Notes: a model not told the origin generated them from the sequence alone. DNA of 64,000 bases from Algoriphagus resistens (GCF_001442615.1 NZ_LMXN01000017.1:62001-126000); one strand, 5' to 3'; counted from the first letter of the stretch, positions 1-9,197 are shown. Program-made: numbers and translations.

Positions 1-1
1 T

Positions 2-862
2 AGATTAAAAGCTTCTCCTCTTGCCAAGAAAATGGCTGAAGATAAAGGAATAGATATTCGTACTGTTAGCGGTTCAGGCGAAGGTGGTAGAGTGGTCAAG
101 AGAGATGTAGAGAACTTTGTACCAGCCGCTGCTCCACAAGGAGGCGCTGCTGTAGGAACTGCCGCTCCGGCTGTCGGAGTGGAAAGTTTTAAGGAAGAGA
201 AAGTTTCCCAGATGAGAAAGGTGATAGCCAAAAGACTTGCCGAAAGCAAGTTTGGAGCGCCCCACTTCTACCTGACCATGGAAATCAACATGGACAAGGC
301 CATCGAAGCTAGAAAGAGCATGAATGAAGTTGCTCCAGTGAAGATTTCCTTTAATGACATGGTAATTAAAGCTGCAGCTGCAGCTTTACGCCAGCACCCT
401 AAAGTGAATTCAAGCTGGCTAGGTGATAAGATCAGATACAACGACCATATCCATATCGGTATGGCAGTAGCAGTAGATGAGGGATTGTTGGTACCGGTAA
501 TCAGGTTTGCCGACAGCCTTTCTCTTTCCCAGATTTCTACCCAGGCAAAAAGTCTCGGTGGAAAAGCTAAAAATAAGGAGTTGCAGCCTAAGGACTGGGA
601 AGGAAATACCTTCACAATCTCCAATTTGGGAATGTTTGGAATTGATGAATTCACAGCAATCATCAACCCCCCGGATGCATGTATCCTAGCAGTAGGAGGC
701 ATTAAGGAGACTGTAATCGTGAAAGATGGGGAGATGAAAATTGGAAACCTGATGAAAGTGACCTTGTCTTGTGACCATAGAGTGGTGGATGGATCTGTAG
801 GATCTGCCTTCTTAATCACCTTGAAAAGTTTGCTTGAAGATCCGGTTAGAATCCTGGTTTAA
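2..862 (+). CDS. Dihydrolipoamide acyltransferase (E2) of a 2-oxoacid dehydrogenase complex, C-terminal part
   Basis: This gene is cut by the left edge of the window; the reading frame is open from base 2. The visible part starts in the peripheral subunit-binding domain (SPLAKKMAEDKGI, ending near base 110), passes through an Ala/Gly/Val-rich linker (about 115-185), and ends with the complete acyltransferase domain. The catalytic motif DHRVVDG lies at 773-793 and supplies the active-site His and Asp. E2 moves the acyl group from its lipoyl arm to CoA and forms the complex core. The sequence best fits the pyruvate dehydrogenase E2 of Bacteroidota, but the lipoyl domains are outside the window, so a branched-chain E2 cannot be excluded. 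A hairpin terminator follows directly. Confidence 0.9.
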   Translation, partial: RLKASPLAKKMAEDKGIDIRTVSGSGEGGRVVKRDVENFVPAAAPQGGAAVGTAAPAVGVESFKEEKVSQMRKVIAKRLAESKFGAPHFYLTMEINMDKAIEARKSMNEVAPVKISFNDMVIKAAAAALRQHPKVNSSWLGDKIRYNDHIHIGMAVAVDEGLLVPVIRFADSLSLSQISTQAKSLGGKAKNKELQPKDWEGNTFTISNLGMFGIDEFTAIINPPDACILAVGGIKETVIVKDGEMKIGNLMKVTLSCDHRVVDGSVGSAFLITLKSLLEDPVRILV

Positions 863-880
863 GAATTTTAATAAACTGCC

Positions 881-906
881 AAAAAGTCCTGATTTCAGGA
901 CTTTTT
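881..906 (+). terminator. Rho-independent terminator after the E2 gene
   Basis: The arms AAAAAGTCCTGA (881-892) and TCAGGACTTTTT (895-906) are perfectly complementary and run into a T-rich stretch. The hairpin sits between the E2 stop codon and hslV, so hslV is probably transcribed separately. Confidence 0.75.
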
Positions 907-955
907 GTTTTTTGTACGTTTATTGGTAAGTATCCATCACACAATAACCAAACAC

Positions 956-1498
956 ATGACAAAGATTAAATCAACAACGGTAGTAGCGATTAGACATAAT
1001 GGAGAAGTAGTAATAGGAGCGGACGGACAGGCAACAATGGGTAATACCGTTGCTAAAAGCAGCGTGAAGAAGTTAAGAGTTTTGCAAGGCGGTAAGATCG
1101 TCACAGGTTTTGCAGGTTCTACAGCAGATGCTTTTACACTTTTGGAAAAATTCGAAGAGAAGCTCGGAGCTTTCGGAAATAATATGAAGCGATCTGCAGT
1201 GGAGCTGGCTAAGGAATGGAGAACAGATCGTATGCTTTCCAAACTGGAGGCAATGATGATCGTTGCGGACAAAGAAGATATTTTGATTATTTCTGGTACA
1301 GGGGACGTGATCGAACCAGACATGGAAATAGCTACCATAGGATCTGGAAGCATGTATGCCCAATCTGCTGCTAGAGCGATGAAGCAATTTGCTCCCCAGA
1401 TGAGCGCGGAAGAAATGGTAAGAGAAAGCCTGAATATTGCAGCTGATATCTGCATCTATACCAATCACAACTTAGTAATAGAGAGAGTAACTGGTTGA
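956..1498 (+). CDS. hslV: ATP-dependent protease subunit HslV
   Basis: This is a 180-residue N-terminal-nucleophile peptidase, the proteolytic chamber of HslUV (ClpQY), which degrades misfolded and regulatory proteins in the cytoplasm. The start MTKIKSTTVVAIRHNG places the conserved TT pair at residues 7-8, so a six-residue propeptide is probably removed to expose the catalytic Thr. The conserved GADGQATMGNT segment follows. I chose the ATG at 956 because the in-frame TTG at 905 lies in the T-rich flank of the preceding terminator and would add an unconserved extension. The ATPase partner hslU is not in the window. Length and motifs are normal for the family. Confidence 0.95.
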   Translation: MTKIKSTTVVAIRHNGEVVIGADGQATMGNTVAKSSVKKLRVLQGGKIVTGFAGSTADAFTLLEKFEEKLGAFGNNMKRSAVELAKEWRTDRMLSKLEAMMIVADKEDILIISGTGDVIEPDMEIATIGSGSMYAQSAARAMKQFAPQMSAEEMVRESLNIAADICIYTNHNLVIERVTG

Positions 1499-1523
1499 TT
1501 TCAATAGAAATAAAAAAAAAACT

Positions 1524-1553
1524 AAACCGAGGGGCATAACTTCGGTTTTTTTT
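1524..1553 (+). terminator. Terminator after hslV
   Basis: The stem AAACCGA (1524-1530) / TCGGTTT (1542-1548) is followed by a run of T to 1553, 26 bases after the hslV stop codon. Confidence 0.65.
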
Positions 1554-1611
1554 GTGATTTTCTAAACCTGTTGTGCCACTTGACGGTTTACTCTTGTATA
1601 AAAGAAATACT

Positions 1612-2277
1612 ATGGAAGCTACCACTGTTAAGAAGACAACTAAGAAAGATTATAAAAAGCTGATTCTGGAAGGGTTTAAAAATCATGTGCTCGAACATGG
1701 TGATTTGCCTAAATCAGTATTTAAGTTTGCCAAAGATTTGAAAATGAATGAAGGGGACTTCTATACATACTTCACTTCTTTCGAGTCGATCAAATCCACC
1801 ATTCTAGTAGATATTTTTGAAGAGACACTAGCTGAAATTGCCAAGCAGGGAGTTTTTGAAGGATATTCAGCACGGGAAAAATTCCTAAGTTTTCTGTTTA
1901 CCTGGATAGAAGTGTTAAAAGGGAATAGATCCTATCTGCTTTGCCTTTACGAGCATAAGGCTAAATCATTCATCAATTTGCAAAAAGATGCTATGGAGTT
2001 CAAAGAAAAATTTAAAGCCTTTGCAAATGAGATAATTCTGGAAGGAAAGGAGACACAAGAAATTGCATCCCGACCGGTGATTTCAGATCGATACGATGAA
2101 GCGCTTTGGATACAGGTAGGATTTATTTTTAGATATTGGCTGGATGATAGATCCCCGAGATTTGAGAAAACCGATGCCGCTATAGAGAAATCTGTGAATC
2201 TAGGCTTTGATCTGATGGGCAAAAGTGCCCTTGATTCATTTCTTGACTTCGCAAAATTTATGTATCAGTCTAAATAA
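1612..2277 (+). CDS. TetR/AcrR-family transcriptional regulator
   Basis: The protein has 221 residues. The N-terminal third has the TetR three-helix layout: a Lys-rich lead, then YKKLILEGFKNHVLEHG, then a helix-turn-helix ending in the typical YFTSFESIKSTIL segment near residues 45-60. The rest is helical and would be the ligand-binding and dimerisation domain. The start is the ATG at 1612; an upstream in-frame ATG at 1573 would add 13 unconserved residues. The stop is only three bases before the start of the ABC1-kinase gene, so the two are almost certainly co-transcribed. The regulator may control that operon, but the ligand and targets are unknown. Confidence 0.8.
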   Translation: MEATTVKKTTKKDYKKLILEGFKNHVLEHGDLPKSVFKFAKDLKMNEGDFYTYFTSFESIKSTILVDIFEETLAEIAKQGVFEGYSAREKFLSFLFTWIEVLKGNRSYLLCLYEHKAKSFINLQKDAMEFKEKFKAFANEIILEGKETQEIASRPVISDRYDEALWIQVGFIFRYWLDDRSPRFEKTDAAIEKSVNLGFDLMGKSALDSFLDFAKFMYQSK

Positions 2278-2280
2278 TCC

Positions 2281-3600
2281 ATGACAGATAACTTAAATGA
2301 GCAACAGGCCATTCCTGTCTCAAAGGTACAGCGTGCGGCAAAATTCATCTCTACAGGGGCAAAAGTAGGGGGGAATTATGTGAAGCATTATGCAAAAAAA
2401 ATGGTGAATCCTTCAATGGATCGGGAAGAGCTCCATCAAAACAATGCTTCGGATATTTATAACTCCCTTAGCCAGCTGAAAGGATCAGCCTTAAAAGTAG
2501 CTCAGATGATGTCTATGGACAAGAATTTGATGCCTCGAGCCTATCAGGATAAGTTCACAATGGCACAGTATTCGGCTCCGCCCTTATCTTATCCTTTGGT
2601 CGTGAAGACTTTTCAGAAGTATTTCAGTAAAACACCAGACCAGATTTTTGACACCTTTACGAGATCGGCGGTGAATGCAGCCTCCATTGGACAGGTTCAC
2701 CAAGCTACTATGGGGGATAAAAAACTGGCTGTAAAAATCCAATATCCAGGAATTGCCGATTCGGTGAGTTCTGATTTGAAGCTTGTAAGGCCTTTTGCTC
2801 TGAGGTTGTTAAATATGAATGAAAAGGAGCTGGATCATTATATGGCCGAAGTGGAGGAGAAGCTGCTGGAAGAAACAGATTATGTGTTGGAAGTACGCAG
2901 ATCCAGGGAGATTTCCGGTGAATGCAGCCATATTCCAAATCTGAAATTCCCCTCCTATTACGACGAATTCAGTGCTGAGCGGATCATTACGATGGATTGG
3001 ATCGATGGGAAGCATATGAAGGAGTGGCTGCAAACTAATCCAAGCCAAGAATCGAGAAATCAGATCGGACAGGCTCTATGGGATTTTTACCATCATCAGG
3101 TTCATAATCTCAAGCAGGTTCATGCCGATCCACACCCAGGTAATTTTATAATTCAAAAGGAAGATCAACTGGGAATTATTGACTTCGGCTGTGTGAAAGT
3201 GATCCCTGAGGATTTCTACCAGGGTTATTTTGCACTGATCAAAAAAGATCTGCTGATCAATAGCAGTGAACTGGACCAGGTGTTTTTTGACTTAGAATTT
3301 ATTTCTGACAAGGATACCCCTGAGGAGCAGGAGTATTTTAAAGCTATCTTTAAGGAGATGATTTCTCTATTAGGGAAGCCTTTCCATGTAGATATGTTTG
3401 ACTTCTCAGATGATGGTTTCTTTGAGAAGATCTTTGAACTCGGAGATCGTGTTTCGAATGACAAGCTATTCAAAAAATCTAATCAGGCACGAGGCTCTAA
3501 ACATGGATTGTATGTAAACAGGACCTACTTTGGGTTGTATAATCTACTGAACCAGCTTCAAGCTGAAGTGGTGACTACAAAGCCGGATTGGTTAGGATAA
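2281..3600 (+). CDS. ABC1/AarF/UbiB-family atypical kinase
   Basis: This 439-residue protein carries the family's ordered motifs: KGSALKVAQ at 67-75 (position of the KxGQ motif), an Ala-rich nucleotide loop NAASIGQVH at 132-141 in place of a P-loop, the conserved Lys152 in AVKIQ, HADPHPGN at 281-288 (catalytic loop) and DFG at 301-303. Characterised members (UbiB, COQ8) act as atypical ATPases/kinases supporting quinone lipid metabolism. No C-terminal membrane helices of the UbiB type are obvious, so it may be soluble. It is paired with the TetR-family gene three bases upstream and ends at a strong hairpin. The substrate cannot be told from sequence. Confidence 0.85.
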   Translation: MTDNLNEQQAIPVSKVQRAAKFISTGAKVGGNYVKHYAKKMVNPSMDREELHQNNASDIYNSLSQLKGSALKVAQMMSMDKNLMPRAYQDKFTMAQYSAPPLSYPLVVKTFQKYFSKTPDQIFDTFTRSAVNAASIGQVHQATMGDKKLAVKIQYPGIADSVSSDLKLVRPFALRLLNMNEKELDHYMAEVEEKLLEETDYVLEVRRSREISGECSHIPNLKFPSYYDEFSAERIITMDWIDGKHMKEWLQTNPSQESRNQIGQALWDFYHHQVHNLKQVHADPHPGNFIIQKEDQLGIIDFGCVKVIPEDFYQGYFALIKKDLLINSSELDQVFFDLEFISDKDTPEEQEYFKAIFKEMISLLGKPFHVDMFDFSDDGFFEKIFELGDRVSNDKLFKKSNQARGSKHGLYVNRTYFGLYNLLNQLQAEVVTTKPDWLG

Positions 3601-3637
3601 CAATAAAGTGGGAAGTGCACCGCTTCCCACTTTATTG
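3601..3637. terminator. Bidirectional terminator between convergent genes
   Basis: A perfect 15-bp stem, 3601-3615 pairing with 3623-3637, with a 7-base loop lies directly after the ABC1-kinase stop codon. It is A/T-rich on both outer ends, so it can also end the leftward sugar-dehydrogenase transcript whose stop codon is at 3643. Confidence 0.85.
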
Positions 3638-3642
3638 TTGAA

Positions 3643-4857
3643 TTAATTAGTAGAGTAAGTAATCCGGTAGATTACCCCTGCCATATCGTCTGAAACCAAA
3701 AGACTTCCGTCTTTCATTTCCTGCACATCCACCGGACGTCCCCAGGCTTCTTGGGCATCTTCATCCAACCATCCCGTGGCGAAATCTTTTTCGCCGGAGG
3801 CAGCGGAACCATCTACCTCGATGGAGGTCAGAACATAGCCTGACTTTTTGCTCCTGTTCCAAGAGCCATGCTTTGCAACAATTACCTTGTTTTGATATTC
3901 CGCAGGAAACATACTTCCTCCATAGAATCTCATGCCTAAAGGAGCTACGTGAGCACCCATTTTAGCTGCTGGAGCTACATAATCACTTGCAGGACCACCT
4001 TTGTCGCCAAATTCAGGATCTTTTACAGTTCCCTCATGCCAGTATGGATAACCGAAATGCTGGCCTGTTTCGGTGATGTGGTTCAGTTCGCAGTTTGGTA
4101 CGTCGTCACCCATCATATCACGGCCGTTGTCGGTAAACCACATGTCGCCGGTCTTCGGATCCCAATCAAACCCCACTGAGTTTCTTACACCATGTGCTAC
4201 GATTTCTGGGGTGGGGTTTGGTGAGGTCACATCCAATCTGGTGATGGAGGCAAAGATTTCATCTTCGGATTTGCAAATATTACAGGGTGCCCCGACAGGC
4301 ACATAAAGCAGGCCATCAGGGCCAAAGGCTATAAACTTCCAACCGTGGTGCGCTTCAGTAGGGTAGCCATCGTAAACGACTTCATATTTAGGAGCATTCA
4401 GGTTGTTTTTGATGTCTTTGAACCTGATAATCCGGCTCACTTCTGCCACATAGAGATCGCCGTTTTTATATGCGACACCATTTGGCATGTTCAGATCTTC
4501 AGCAAGAATAAATTTAGTATCAGCTTTGCCGTCATCATCCTCATCAATAATCGCATAGACTTTATCTTCTTGACGGTTGCCCACGAAAACAATCCCATCT
4601 TCTGAAATTGCCATCTGCCGGGCATTTGGAATATCTGCTGCCCAGACTTCAATCTTGAAATTTTCAGGTAACTTGATTTTATCAAGTTTGACCTCTGCCA
4701 AAGCGTTACTGATATTTCGTTTATTTGCGCTGTTTGGCGTGGTAAAATTTTGAGCTTCAGCTTTTTGGTTTTTCTCACAGCCAGCCAAAAATAGGGTGAT
4801 TCCTATTCCCAGGACAGTTGAAAATTTAGATAGATAGTTCATAATTGGGTGTTTCAT
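3643..4857 (-). CDS. PQQ-dependent sugar (sorbosone) dehydrogenase-like lipoprotein
   Basis: The protein has 404 residues. The N terminus is a lipoprotein signal with lipobox LAGC (Cys27), so the product is probably attached to a membrane facing the periplasm. The mature part is a six-bladed beta-propeller of the soluble glucose / L-sorbosone dehydrogenase type: LPENFKIEVWAADIPNARQM opens the first blade, and HGVRNSVGFDWDP and LWFTDNGRDMMGDD-like segments follow (about 220-250). Family members oxidise sugars or aldoses with pyrroloquinoline quinone, but many homologues have no tested substrate. Met6 is an alternative start. No PQQ synthesis genes lie in the window. Confidence 0.8.
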   Translation of the reverse strand: MKHPIMNYLSKFSTVLGIGITLFLAGCEKNQKAEAQNFTTPNSANKRNISNALAEVKLDKIKLPENFKIEVWAADIPNARQMAISEDGIVFVGNRQEDKVYAIIDEDDDGKADTKFILAEDLNMPNGVAYKNGDLYVAEVSRIIRFKDIKNNLNAPKYEVVYDGYPTEAHHGWKFIAFGPDGLLYVPVGAPCNICKSEDEIFASITRLDVTSPNPTPEIVAHGVRNSVGFDWDPKTGDMWFTDNGRDMMGDDVPNCELNHITETGQHFGYPYWHEGTVKDPEFGDKGGPASDYVAPAAKMGAHVAPLGMRFYGGSMFPAEYQNKVIVAKHGSWNRSKKSGYVLTSIEVDGSAASGEKDFATGWLDEDAQEAWGRPVDVQEMKDGSLLVSDDMAGVIYRITYSTN

Positions 4858-4935
4858 TGATAGAGTAAGTTAAGAAACATTCAGAATGTTTGGGAATGAA
4901 AAGGTTATGAGCGGGCGAATGGTTAATTTTGCACC

Positions 4936-6870
4936 ATGTTATCGATTAGCAATCTCTCTTACTTCATTGGCGGGCGTCCATTGTATGAAAACGCCAATTT
5001 ACATATCAAACCTAAGGACAAAATTGGCCTAGTAGGCCAAAACGGTACAGGCAAATCCACTCTGTTGAAAATTATAAATGGAGACTATCAGCCTAGTTCT
5101 GGGGAGGTCCAGAAAGCCAAGGATTGTACGATTGGGTTTTTAAATCAGGATCTGCTTTCCTATCAGTCGGATGACAGCATCCTAAATGTTGCTTTGGCGG
5201 CTTTCAAGGAGACTTTGGCACTTCAGGACGAGATCGACGAGATCCTGAAAAAGATGGAGACCGATTATTCTGATGAGATGATCAATAGACTGGCATTTCT
5301 TCAGGAAAGATTCGAAGCAAATGAAGGCTACACAATCAAAGCAAAAGCCGAGGAAGTTTTGGAAGGAATTGGTTTCAAATCTGCCGATTTGGGAAAGCCA
5401 CTTCGGACTTTTTCCGGAGGATGGAGAATGCGCGTAATGCTAGCCAAGCTTTTGTTGGAAAAACCTTCACTTCTAATGCTTGATGAACCTACCAACCACC
5501 TCGATCTTCCTTCCATCGAGTGGGTGGAAAACTATATGAAAAATTATGAGGGGGCGGTTATTGTCGTTTCCCATGATCAGACTTTTTTGGATAATTGTAT
5601 CAGCAGTACTGTGGAAGTGGCCAGCAACACCCTGACACTTTATTCCGGCAACTACTCATTTTACAAAGAAGAGAAAAAAGAGCGGATGGAAATCCAGCAG
5701 AATGCCTATGAGAATCAGCAGCAGATGATCAAGCAGACTGAGAAATTCATCGAAAGATTCCGGGCAAAAGCTACCAAATCCAATCAGGTGCAATCAAGAA
5801 TCAAAGCGCTGGATAGAATGGACCGTGTACATGAGGTAGTCAATGATGAAGTATCGGTGAATTTCAAATTTAAATTCTCCAAACAATCTGGCCGGGACGT
5901 AGTAATCTTGGATAATATATCTAAGGCTTATGGTGATAATGTCATCTTAAAAAACACTACAGCCAGAATTGAGCGAGGGGATAAAATTGCGTTGATCGGA
6001 GCAAACGGAAAAGGTAAATCCACACTGCTCAGAATTATTGATGGATCCGAAAAAAATCTGAAAGGTGAAAGAACTGAAGGCTACAATGTGATCAAATCTT
6101 TCTTTGCCCAGCATCAGCTGGAAGCTTTGACACTGGACAATGAGATACTTCAAGAAATGGCACAAGCAGGGAGTGGTAAGACTGAAATGGAGCTCCGGGG
6201 TGTGTTAGGGTGTTTTTTGTTTACCAATGAGGAGGTGTTTAAAAAAATTAAGGTGCTTTCCGGGGGAGAGAAATCCAGGGTAGCACTGGCGAAGACTCTG
6301 ATTTCTGAAGCTAATTTTTTGCTGCTTGATGAACCTACTAACCACTTGGATTTCCAATCGGTGAATATTCTGATTCAGGCACTTCAGCAGTATGAAGGGA
6401 CATTTGTGACGGTTTCCCACGATAGACATTTCATCAGAGGTGTAGCAAATAAGATCTGGTACATAGAGAACCATGAGATAAAGGAGTATCCGGGAACTTA
6501 CGCAGAGTATGAGGCTTGGAGGGAAAAGCAAGTAGACCAAGCACCGGTACAAGCAGCTCCCAAAGCGCTGAAAAAGGAGCAACCAAAACCTAAGGCTCCT
6601 GTAAATAATCCGGAAGTTCAGCAGGCTAGGAAAGACCTTCGAAAATTGGAAGAAGAATTAGAGCGGGTGGAGAAGGAAGTGGAAAAGCTGGAAGAGAAAA
6701 AAATAGATTTGGAACGCAAAATGGCTGATCCGGAGCTGTATTCCCATGAAGAAGAAATCCAAGAAATACAGTCTTCTTACCAAAGGCTTCAGGCTAAACT
6801 TCATACCTCAAACGAGCAATGGGAGTTTTTGGTGGACAAGATCTCCAGTTTGCAGGAAGTCCTTTCCTAA
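4936..6870 (+). CDS. ABC-F family ATPase
   Basis: This 644-residue protein has two ABC ATPase domains and no membrane segments. The first has Walker A GQNGTGKS at 34-41, signature FSGGW near 159-163 and Walker B LLMLDEPTNHLD ending at 190. The second has GANGKGKS at 355-362, LSGGEKS near 441 and LLLDEPTNHLD near 461. The linker of about 80 residues between them is basic and helical, and the C terminus (about 555-640) is a charged coiled coil, as in Uup/YheS-type proteins. ABC-F proteins act on ribosomes, as translation factors or as ribosome-protection factors. Nothing here points to antibiotic resistance. The T9SS plug gene follows after 38 bases. Confidence 0.9.
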   Translation: MLSISNLSYFIGGRPLYENANLHIKPKDKIGLVGQNGTGKSTLLKIINGDYQPSSGEVQKAKDCTIGFLNQDLLSYQSDDSILNVALAAFKETLALQDEIDEILKKMETDYSDEMINRLAFLQERFEANEGYTIKAKAEEVLEGIGFKSADLGKPLRTFSGGWRMRVMLAKLLLEKPSLLMLDEPTNHLDLPSIEWVENYMKNYEGAVIVVSHDQTFLDNCISSTVEVASNTLTLYSGNYSFYKEEKKERMEIQQNAYENQQQMIKQTEKFIERFRAKATKSNQVQSRIKALDRMDRVHEVVNDEVSVNFKFKFSKQSGRDVVILDNISKAYGDNVILKNTTARIERGDKIALIGANGKGKSTLLRIIDGSEKNLKGERTEGYNVIKSFFAQHQLEALTLDNEILQEMAQAGSGKTEMELRGVLGCFLFTNEEVFKKIKVLSGGEKSRVALAKTLISEANFLLLDEPTNHLDFQSVNILIQALQQYEGTFVTVSHDRHFIRGVANKIWYIENHEIKEYPGTYAEYEAWREKQVDQAPVQAAPKALKKEQPKPKAPVNNPEVQQARKDLRKLEEELERVEKEVEKLEEKKIDLERKMADPELYSHEEEIQEIQSSYQRLQAKLHTSNEQWEFLVDKISSLQEVLS

Positions 6871-6908
6871 AATTTTAGATTTGGTCTTCATTTTGCCTAT
6901 TTTTCAGG

Positions 6909-8186
6909 ATGAAGACCAAATCCCTTAGTATTTGTTTTTTGCTGATTATCTCAGCTGTTTTCCAGCTGTTTGCACAGCAATTGGAAGATAAAGTTTACAA
7001 AGAGCACATTCAGTCTGTTCGATTGTTTCCAGCGGGAGCAACATTTGATGCAACTATAGATGCCCCGGTAGTTCCTTTGAGAACTGGAAAACCACTTGTT
7101 CTACTTTTTGATGATCTGGCTTTCGATCCGGAATTGTACACGGCCAAACTGATTCACTGTGATTCAGATTGGCAAAAGTCTCAATTGAAGGATAATGATT
7201 TTATTCCTACATTCAACGAATTCAATATTCAGAACTATGAGTATTCTGTCAATACCCGGATACCCTACATCCATTACAGGTTTGAGCTTCCTGCCGTCAC
7301 AAAGTCTGGAAATTACATCATTAAAGTCTATCGTCAGCGGGATGAATCAGATGTGATTTTGACCAGGCGGTTTATGGTCTATGAGGAACTTTTTAAAGTA
7401 GGTGCAGCGATAGTGCCCCCTTCCCAGACAGCGGATCGAAGCAATTCCCAACAGATAAACGTGGTTGTAAATTATTCAGCAGGGGAGGTGACAAATCCTG
7501 ACGGACAGATCAAGGTTTACATCCGGCAAAACCAACGTTGGGACAACGCGAAGTTTTTGGCAAAACCGACGTTCATGAACGAGAGTTCGAAGATCCTGAG
7601 ATATGAATCCTTTGATGGTGGAAATACATTCGATGCAGGCAATGAGTTTCGTTTCGTTGACTTGAGGTTTATTAGGGCAAACGGAGTAAATGTGGCCGAT
7701 TTACGTGTGGAACCAGATGTGATTTTTGCCGATGGGACGATAGATAAGCCAAGGCCAGAGACTGCGTATTCTCAATATTTGGACCTGAATGGTCAATATT
7801 TGGTAGAAACCAAAGATCGCCCTGGGGGTAATCCTGAAATAGAAAGTGAATACATGCTAATGACTTTTAGGCTGGCAATAGAGCAAGGTTCCGATCCTGT
7901 TTATTTATTAGGTTCCTTGACTAATTGGGGAAAGTCGCCAGAGGCTAAAATGGAGTGGGATACGGACATGGGAGTTTACACTACTTCGATTTTGGCAAAG
8001 CAGGGCTGGTATGATTACCAATATGCATTTTTACAAAACGGTGAATTCGAGCCAAAATCATTTGAAGGGAGCTACTTCGAAACGGAGAATGAGTATGAAG
8101 TGCTGGTTTATTTCCGGAATCTAGGCTCGCGCTACGACCAGTTGGTGGGATATATCTATCTACATCCTAACCGCAGGAGGCTTTAA
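6909..8186 (+). CDS. Type IX secretion system plug protein (DUF5103 family)
   Basis: The protein has 425 residues with a Sec signal peptide (hydrophobic core 5-18, likely cleavage after FAQ at 22). The mature N-terminal region (KEHIQSVRLFPAGATFDATI, then a beta-rich domain with FDDLAFDPELY and HCDSDWQ) matches the family formerly called DUF5103. Lauber and colleagues (2018) found a member of it as the plug that closes the SprA pore of the T9SS. The plug occupies the periplasmic side of the outer-membrane translocon when the pore is idle. A C-terminal carbohydrate-module-like beta domain (GSLTNWGKSPEAKMEWD) follows near residues 335-360. Presence implies a T9SS elsewhere in the genome. Confidence 0.8.
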   Translation: MKTKSLSICFLLIISAVFQLFAQQLEDKVYKEHIQSVRLFPAGATFDATIDAPVVPLRTGKPLVLLFDDLAFDPELYTAKLIHCDSDWQKSQLKDNDFIPTFNEFNIQNYEYSVNTRIPYIHYRFELPAVTKSGNYIIKVYRQRDESDVILTRRFMVYEELFKVGAAIVPPSQTADRSNSQQINVVVNYSAGEVTNPDGQIKVYIRQNQRWDNAKFLAKPTFMNESSKILRYESFDGGNTFDAGNEFRFVDLRFIRANGVNVADLRVEPDVIFADGTIDKPRPETAYSQYLDLNGQYLVETKDRPGGNPEIESEYMLMTFRLAIEQGSDPVYLLGSLTNWGKSPEAKMEWDTDMGVYTTSILAKQGWYDYQYAFLQNGEFEPKSFEGSYFETENEYEVLVYFRNLGSRYDQLVGYIYLHPNRRRL

Positions 8187-8192
8187 AGAAAG

Positions 8193-8222
8193 AATCCCTT
8201 CCAATTGAATGGAAGGGATTTT
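8193..8222. terminator. Terminator between the plug gene and the Cas6-like gene
   Basis: The stem AATCCCTTCCA (8193-8203) / TGGAAGGGATT (8210-8220) with a six-base loop and T's lies between two convergent stop codons. Confidence 0.75.
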
Positions 8223-8223
8223 C

Positions 8224-9120
8224 TTATGACTCCTCTTCTGTATTAGAAGATTCATTATCTCCTTCTGCCTGTGGGGCTACATTCTCACGGATACGTTCAC
8301 TTGGTTTGTAAGGAACAAATCCCTCTCTTTTGAATTTGTAAGTGGTTGTTCTAGGGCCAGGAGGGTGGTTGGCCAAATCAAGCATACCAAATCCTTTATG
8401 CGTAAATGCACCCAAGCCACATTTGAATACGAAGTCCTGAACTTCAGGTGCTGCATATAATGTAATTGGAAGTGTATAACCTCTTACTTCGTATTTCACA
8501 TCCATGTCATAAACGGCATAGATTCTGGCGAATTTCTTCTGGGCTTCCTTCAGTTTGTTCACATACACCATGTCTGGCACCACCTGAAATTTGTAGAAAG
8601 TCTCCATCTGTTCGGGAGTGTACCAGCCAGATCTCTCCATTCGGGTAAGCGTAGATTCATAGAGCAAGTCAGAAAACTCGTCACTGTCAGGGCTAATGAA
8701 TCGCTTCCCCGCTTCCTCATTGAAAGCAGGAGTGATCAATACTAATGGAGATATACAAACGAACTTGTTTGAGGTCTCCAATACTGGTTCTACTTCGATC
8801 TCAGTGTATTCAGGAACCATGATTAGGTTGCCAAGCTCGATTTTTGGGGTGGCAAAAACCTGCTCCAGCAGATAGTCCATGAAGTCTTCGCTCTGGGAAG
8901 ACAGTACCAGGGTAACCAAACTTGAATAGTAATGCAATCCACTTCTACTCACTTTAGTCTGGCCTTTCAGACCAGAGAAATTGAAGTAGTTATAGTTGTA
9001 AAACTCTTCTCTACCACCTTTTACAATTAACCCCTTAAGGAATTGCGCCAGTATGTACTGATGGTGGAAAGGTAAATAGGAACCCTTGTTTTTTAGGGAA
9101 AATATTAGTCTAACTCTCAC
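8224..9120 (-). CDS. Cas6-like RNA endonuclease homologue, stand-alone
   Basis: The protein has 298 residues. The N terminus (MRVRLIFSLKNKGSYLPFHH, then YILAQFLKGLI) looks like the first ferredoxin-like strand and helix of Cas6. Near the C terminus, residues 234-246 (CGLGAFTHKGFGM) form the glycine-rich loop typical of Cas6 RAMP proteins. After it there is an acidic, probably disordered tail (ENVAPQAEGDNESS...). Cas6 enzymes cut CRISPR precursor RNA at each repeat. Here there is no repeat array and no other cas gene for at least 8 kb to the left or 54 kb to the right. It sits in a housekeeping neighbourhood between convergent T9SS plug and upstream ychF genes. CRISPR function is therefore doubtful; a domesticated RNA-binding or processing role is an inference. 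Confidence 0.7.
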   Translation of the reverse strand: MRVRLIFSLKNKGSYLPFHHQYILAQFLKGLIVKGGREEFYNYNYFNFSGLKGQTKVSRSGLHYYSSLVTLVLSSQSEDFMDYLLEQVFATPKIELGNLIMVPEYTEIEVEPVLETSNKFVCISPLVLITPAFNEEAGKRFISPDSDEFSDLLYESTLTRMERSGWYTPEQMETFYKFQVVPDMVYVNKLKEAQKKFARIYAVYDMDVKYEVRGYTLPITLYAAPEVQDFVFKCGLGAFTHKGFGMLDLANHPPGPRTTTYKFKREGFVPYKPSERIRENVAPQAEGDNESSNTEEES

Positions 9121-9189
9121 GGTAAATTAAAAATAAAATGAGACAATAAATAAGATAAAATTGTAACGTTTGGGGTGAATAAGCAATTA

Positions 9190-9197
9190 CAAAATTA
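9190..9197 (-). promoter_or_regulatory. Possible -7 element for the Cas6-like gene
   Basis: On the minus strand this reads TAATTTTG, a match to the Bacteroidota -7 consensus TAnnTTTG, about 70 bases upstream of the Cas6-like start codon. No clear -33 TTG is found at the usual distance, so support is weak. Confidence 0.3.

Noticed and set aside
268..819. A 183-residue frame opposite the E2 gene
   Set aside because: It is antisense to conserved catalytic E2 sequence and has no recognisable domain.
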